DNA of 64,000 bases from Ectobacillus polymachus (GTDB taxonomy: Bacteria > Bacillota > Bacilli > Bacillales > Bacillaceae_G). The notes beneath the pieces were generated by a model. That model had not been told where the DNA came from. It ran no database searches and was given only the letters and a program-made list of their open reading frames with translations. The position numbers and the translations under genes were made by a program. Position 1 is the stretch's first letter; each line of letters starts with the position of its first letter. This document shows positions 61,077 through 64,000 of the stretch, in pieces. The DNA lies in contig NZ_JBLREB010000002.1 in NCBI RefSeq assembly GCF_048159605.1, positions 628,944-692,943 on the forward strand, written 5' to 3'.

Positions 61077-61105
61077 ATTTGTCTATTTTATAAAACCTTT
61101 ATAAT
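61077..61105 (+). promoter_or_regulatory. Probable pgi promoter
   Basis: ATTTGT, 17 bp, TATAAT (61100-61105), about 95 nt before the gene; the -35 is weak. Confidence 0.5.
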
Positions 61106-61199
61106 GGACACGCTTACAAAAAGAAGTATGCTTGATTTACAAGTTTTGTTTCGTTAAAGTGGATATGGAAATGGGTATTCTATTATTGGAGGGAATAAC

Positions 61200-62549
61200 A
61201 TGACACACGTAACATTTGATTATTCAAAAGCGTTATCGTTTATTAGTGAACATGAACTTACATATTTGCGTGATGCAGTTAAGGTATCACACCATGCAAT
61301 TCACGAAAAAACAGGAGCAGGTAGCGATTTCTTAGGTTGGGTAGATCTACCTGTTGCTTATGATCGTGATGAATTTGCACGAATTCAACAAAGTGCTGAA
61401 AAAATTAAAGCAGATTCTGATATACTGCTTGTTATTGGTATTGGTGGTTCCTATCTAGGAGCACGTGCAGCTATTGAAATGTTAAATCATTCTTTCTACA
61501 ATGTCCTTTCTAAAGAGCAACGTAAATTACCACAAATTATCTTTGTTGGTCAAAATATTAGTTCATCTTATTTGCAAGACGTTATGGATGTTTTAGAAGG
61601 AAAAGACTTTTCTATTAATGTCATTTCTAAATCTGGTACAACAACTGAGCCTGCGATTGCATTTCGTATCTTCAGAAAGATGCTTGAAACAAAATACGGT
61701 AAAGAAGAAGCGACAAAACGTATCTATGCAACTACTGATAAGGCACGCGGTGCATTAAAAACATTGGCTAATGAAGAAGGATACGAATCCTTTGTTATTC
61801 CTGATGATGTTGGCGGAAGATTCTCTGTTCTTACGGCTGTAGGTTTACTTCCAATTGCCGTAAGTGGATTAAACATTCAAGAGATGATGAATGGGGCAGC
61901 AGCTGCATTTGAAGATTTCAATAAATCTGAGCTTGAAGAAAATGCTGCTTATCAATATGCAACTGTTCGTAATGCCCTTTACAATAAAGGAAAAACGATT
62001 GAAATGTTAGTTAACTATGAACCTGCACTTCAATATTTCGGAGAATGGTGGAAACAACTATTTGGTGAAAGTGAAGGAAAAGACCAAAAAGGAATTTTCC
62101 CATCTTCTGCTAACTTCTCAACAGATCTTCATTCTCTTGGACAATATATTCAAGAAGGACGTCGTGATTTATTTGAAACAGTTATTAATGTTGAAAAGCC
62201 ACGTCATGAAATAGAAATCCCTATGGAAGAATCTGATTTAGATGGTTTAAACTATTTAGCTGGAAAATCAGTAGACTTTGTTAACAAGAAAGCCTTCCAA
62301 GGGACTGTATTAGCGCATAATGATGGCGGTGTTCCAAACTTAATTGTTAACGTTCCTGAGCTTAACGAATATTCATTCGGTTATCTTGTGTACTTTTTTG
62401 AAAAGGCATGTGCAATGAGCGGATATTTATTAGGAGTTAATCCATTTAATCAGCCAGGTGTAGAGGCATATAAGAAAAATATGTTTGCTTTATTAGGTAA
62501 ACCTGGTTTTGAAGAATTAAAAGTAAAATTAGAAGAACGCTTGAAATAA
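61200..62549 (+). CDS. pgi: Glucose-6-phosphate isomerase
   Basis: Interconverts glucose-6- and fructose-6-phosphate, 449 aa as usual for Bacillus. VIGIGGSYLGARAAIEML binds phosphate, SKSGTTTEPAIAFR is conserved, and the catalytic region includes FPSSANFSTDLHSLGQYIQ and GRFSVLTAVGLLPIAVSG. A GGAGGG precedes the ATG. Together with gtaB it affects UDP-glucose supply. Confidence 0.96.
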   Translation: MTHVTFDYSKALSFISEHELTYLRDAVKVSHHAIHEKTGAGSDFLGWVDLPVAYDRDEFARIQQSAEKIKADSDILLVIGIGGSYLGARAAIEMLNHSFYNVLSKEQRKLPQIIFVGQNISSSYLQDVMDVLEGKDFSINVISKSGTTTEPAIAFRIFRKMLETKYGKEEATKRIYATTDKARGALKTLANEEGYESFVIPDDVGGRFSVLTAVGLLPIAVSGLNIQEMMNGAAAAFEDFNKSELEENAAYQYATVRNALYNKGKTIEMLVNYEPALQYFGEWWKQLFGESEGKDQKGIFPSSANFSTDLHSLGQYIQEGRRDLFETVINVEKPRHEIEIPMEESDLDGLNYLAGKSVDFVNKKAFQGTVLAHNDGGVPNLIVNVPELNEYSFGYLVYFFEKACAMSGYLLGVNPFNQPGVEAYKKNMFALLGKPGFEELKVKLEERLK

Positions 62550-62556
62550 GAATGGG

Positions 62557-62590
62557 AAGGACCTTTAGCAGAGCGCTAAAGGTCCTTTTT
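62557..62590. terminator. Bidirectional terminator between pgi and yugO
   Basis: AAGGACCTTTAGC pairs with GCTAAAGGTCCTT around a 4-nt loop, followed by T residues. Confidence 0.92.
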
Positions 62591-63585
62591 TATGTTTTGA
62601 TGACAATAAATATATCTCCTGTTTGTAATAAAAAGGGGTGAGATGGATGGATGATATTTTCTCCATTTCTTTGCACTCCTAGGAGGAGCATGTCTTTTTT
62701 CAACAATTGTTCTCCGTATATTCTGAATAGACTTTGATCATCCTTTTCTAAAAATGGAATGAGTTGTATTTTGTTAGCTGTAAATAGCTTACAAAGTGAT
62801 ATAATCGTTTCTGAAGAAGATGGGAGCGTCATAGAAGCCGTCATAACATAGCTAGTTAACTTATTGGCTTGTACAATTTCGTCTGCACCAGCACGCTTTG
62901 CATTTTCAATTTGATGAGAAGTAAGCATTTCTACAATACAATAAATATTCGGGTTCATTCCTTTTACAGTTAGCACAGTTAAAACAGAATGAACGTCTGC
63001 ATCCCCCTCGCTTTTTTCTTTATCAGCTGTAATCAGAATTGTATCTGCATGTTTACTATCAGCTCGCAGCATAATCTTATCGTGATGGGAACAGCCCTTT
63101 ACAAAATAAAGATGAGAATAATCTGAAGGTAGGGTAGGAAGAGTCTCATCTATTAGTACGATATCTTTATGTGGATATAATACTTTATATTGACTCACTA
63201 CTCGTTTAGCCCTTTCATTCCAGCCAACTACAATGAGATGTCGATTAAGAGATACAGCAGCTTGTCCTTTTTGATTTGAATATTGTCTGCTAATTAGTTC
63301 AGTAGTGAAAGAAACCATATAATAAGAACCGAATCCAGTTCCGAGGAGTATTAATAAAATTCCGAGGAGTCTCGCATATGTACTTTGTGGTACATAGTCT
63401 CCGTATCCGACTGTAAATACAGTAACAATAGCCCACCAGATTCCATCAAAAATAGAAGGAAAAACCTTTGGCTCGAGAAAATGAATAGAAAATCCAAATA
63501 CAATGACCAATGCTCCGAGCATGATAAAAATGCGAATAATAACCGATAGGCGAAATCTTTCTAGAATAAGACTATTGTTGTTCAT
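62590..63585 (-). CDS. yugO: YugO-like potassium channel with RCK (TrkA-N) domain
   Basis: Potassium channel, 331 aa. An N-terminal helix and pore with the filter TVGYGDY (about residue 60), then a helix and a cytosolic RCK domain starting HLIVVGWNERAKRVV. In B. subtilis YugO affects biofilm formation and electrical signalling and is preceded by mstX. No mstX-like gene is visible upstream here. The ATG follows AAAGGAG. Confidence 0.88.
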   Translation of the reverse strand: MNNNSLILERFRLSVIIRIFIMLGALVIVFGFSIHFLEPKVFPSIFDGIWWAIVTVFTVGYGDYVPQSTYARLLGILLILLGTGFGSYYMVSFTTELISRQYSNQKGQAAVSLNRHLIVVGWNERAKRVVSQYKVLYPHKDIVLIDETLPTLPSDYSHLYFVKGCSHHDKIMLRADSKHADTILITADKEKSEGDADVHSVLTVLTVKGMNPNIYCIVEMLTSHQIENAKRAGADEIVQANKLTSYVMTASMTLPSSSETIISLCKLFTANKIQLIPFLEKDDQSLFRIYGEQLLKKDMLLLGVQRNGENIIHPSHPFLLQTGDIFIVIKT

Positions 63586-63689
63586 ACACTAACTCCTTTA
63601 TCGTACACCTCGGTTTATGCTAAGTGTAACCATTTTTTGAGTAGGAAAAACATGATGCTTCGATAGATTGTTCATAGTACATGCTAGTT

Positions 63690-63703
63690 ATAAAGTGAAA
63701 CTT
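63690..63703 (-). repeat. bcr1-like 3' end fragment F
   Basis: ATAAAGTGAAACTT is the reverse complement of the shared AAGTTTCACTTTAT end. No other part of the element is present. Confidence 0.4.
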
Positions 63704-63768
63704 GACTAATACTTAGTGAGAAAATATGTTTTACTGGTAGATAACAGATTTTATTTAAAAAAAAGTAC

Positions 63769-63797
63769 TTGCAAAGATATAGACGTCATGATATATT
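63769..63797 (+). promoter_or_regulatory. rrn promoter P1
   Basis: TTGCAA, 17 bp, TATATT. Confidence 0.82.
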
Positions 63798-63843
63798 ATT
63801 TCTTGTCGATTCGGAAGGTAATTAAAACCGATTCAAAAAACAT

Positions 63844-63872
63844 TTGACATCATTTCTGTGAAATGATATATT
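63844..63872 (+). promoter_or_regulatory. rrn promoter P2
   Basis: TTGACA, 17 bp, TATATT. Strong consensus, tandem to P1, as in Bacillus rrn operons. Confidence 0.9.
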
Positions 63873-63898
63873 GTAAAAGTCGCTGCAAGGCGATGAAG

Positions 63899-63920
63899 AG
63901 TTCTTTGAAAACTAAACAAA
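63899..63920 (+). promoter_or_regulatory. rrn antitermination leader (boxA)
   Basis: AGTTCTTTGAAAACTAAAC matches the boxA-containing leader before Bacillus 16S genes. Confidence 0.7.
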
Positions 63921-63963
63921 ACATGAAACGTCAGTTTTTTAATAAGCTTAGACAAACTTAACT

Positions 63964-64000
<37 letters not shown>

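Overview
The window looks like chromosomal DNA of an AT-rich, low-GC Gram-positive, endospore-forming member of the Bacillaceae. The gene order follows the B. subtilis yun, yut, yui/yum and yug neighbourhoods almost gene for gene. Sporulation genes (yunB, lytH, yutH, kapB, kapD) are present, and regulation is of Bacillus type (T-box, BirA box, rrn promoters with boxA). Structured intergenic repeats resembling bcr1, as I remember that element from the Bacillus cereus group, hint at a relative of that group. The proteins do not look like B. cereus itself; the species is not assigned.

Layout. 0.2-5.4 kb: sufCDSUB iron-sulfur assembly operon. 5.4-9.6 kb: a bcr1-like repeat, then yunD (probable CUG start), yunC, yunB and lytH. 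9.8-15.8 kb: lipA, yutD, a DUF3055 gene, glpX, yutE, yutF (broken here by what looks like an assembly join) and a SpoVB/MurJ-type flippase. 16.0-19.4 kb: an ABC exporter co-transcribed with a SigY-type ECF sigma factor and two small membrane proteins, behind a candidate autoregulatory ECF promoter. 19.5-30.8 kb: yutG, yutH, yutI, yuzD, a FetAB-like exporter, yutJ, yuzB, dapF, yutM, an MFS transporter, yumC and yumB. 30.9-34.5 kb: Nudix, yuiB, yuiC, DUF309 and a leucyl aminopeptidase.

34.9-48.3 kb is the most distinctive part: gtaB followed by a run of envelope-glycosylation genes. Cassette 1 is CsbB/GtrB-like GT2, GtcA-like flippase and two tandem YfhO-type GT-C proteins. Cassette 2 is a pair of half-size SMR/EamA-like proteins, a DUF2142 membrane protein, a soluble DPM1/GacI-like GT2 and a DUF2304 (GacJ-like) membrane protein. 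A convergent GT4 gene follows. Both cassettes fit the scheme of making a polyprenyl-phosphate sugar inside, flipping it, and transferring the sugar outside; they differ in flippase and transferase. gtaB (UDP-glucose) and pgi (hexose phosphates) lie in the same window.

48.7-64 kb: bioY with a BirA operator, a MenI-like thioesterase, glyQS with a glycine T-box, alkD, kapD/kapB, a SodC-like lipoprotein, yugE, yugF, alaR-alaT, yugI, yuzA, yugJ, pgi and yugO. At the right edge are tandem rrn promoters and the first bases of a 16S rRNA gene. Two families of dispersed intergenic repeats run through the window; single copies touch the stop codons of kapB and yugF and lie between the glycine T-box and glyQS.
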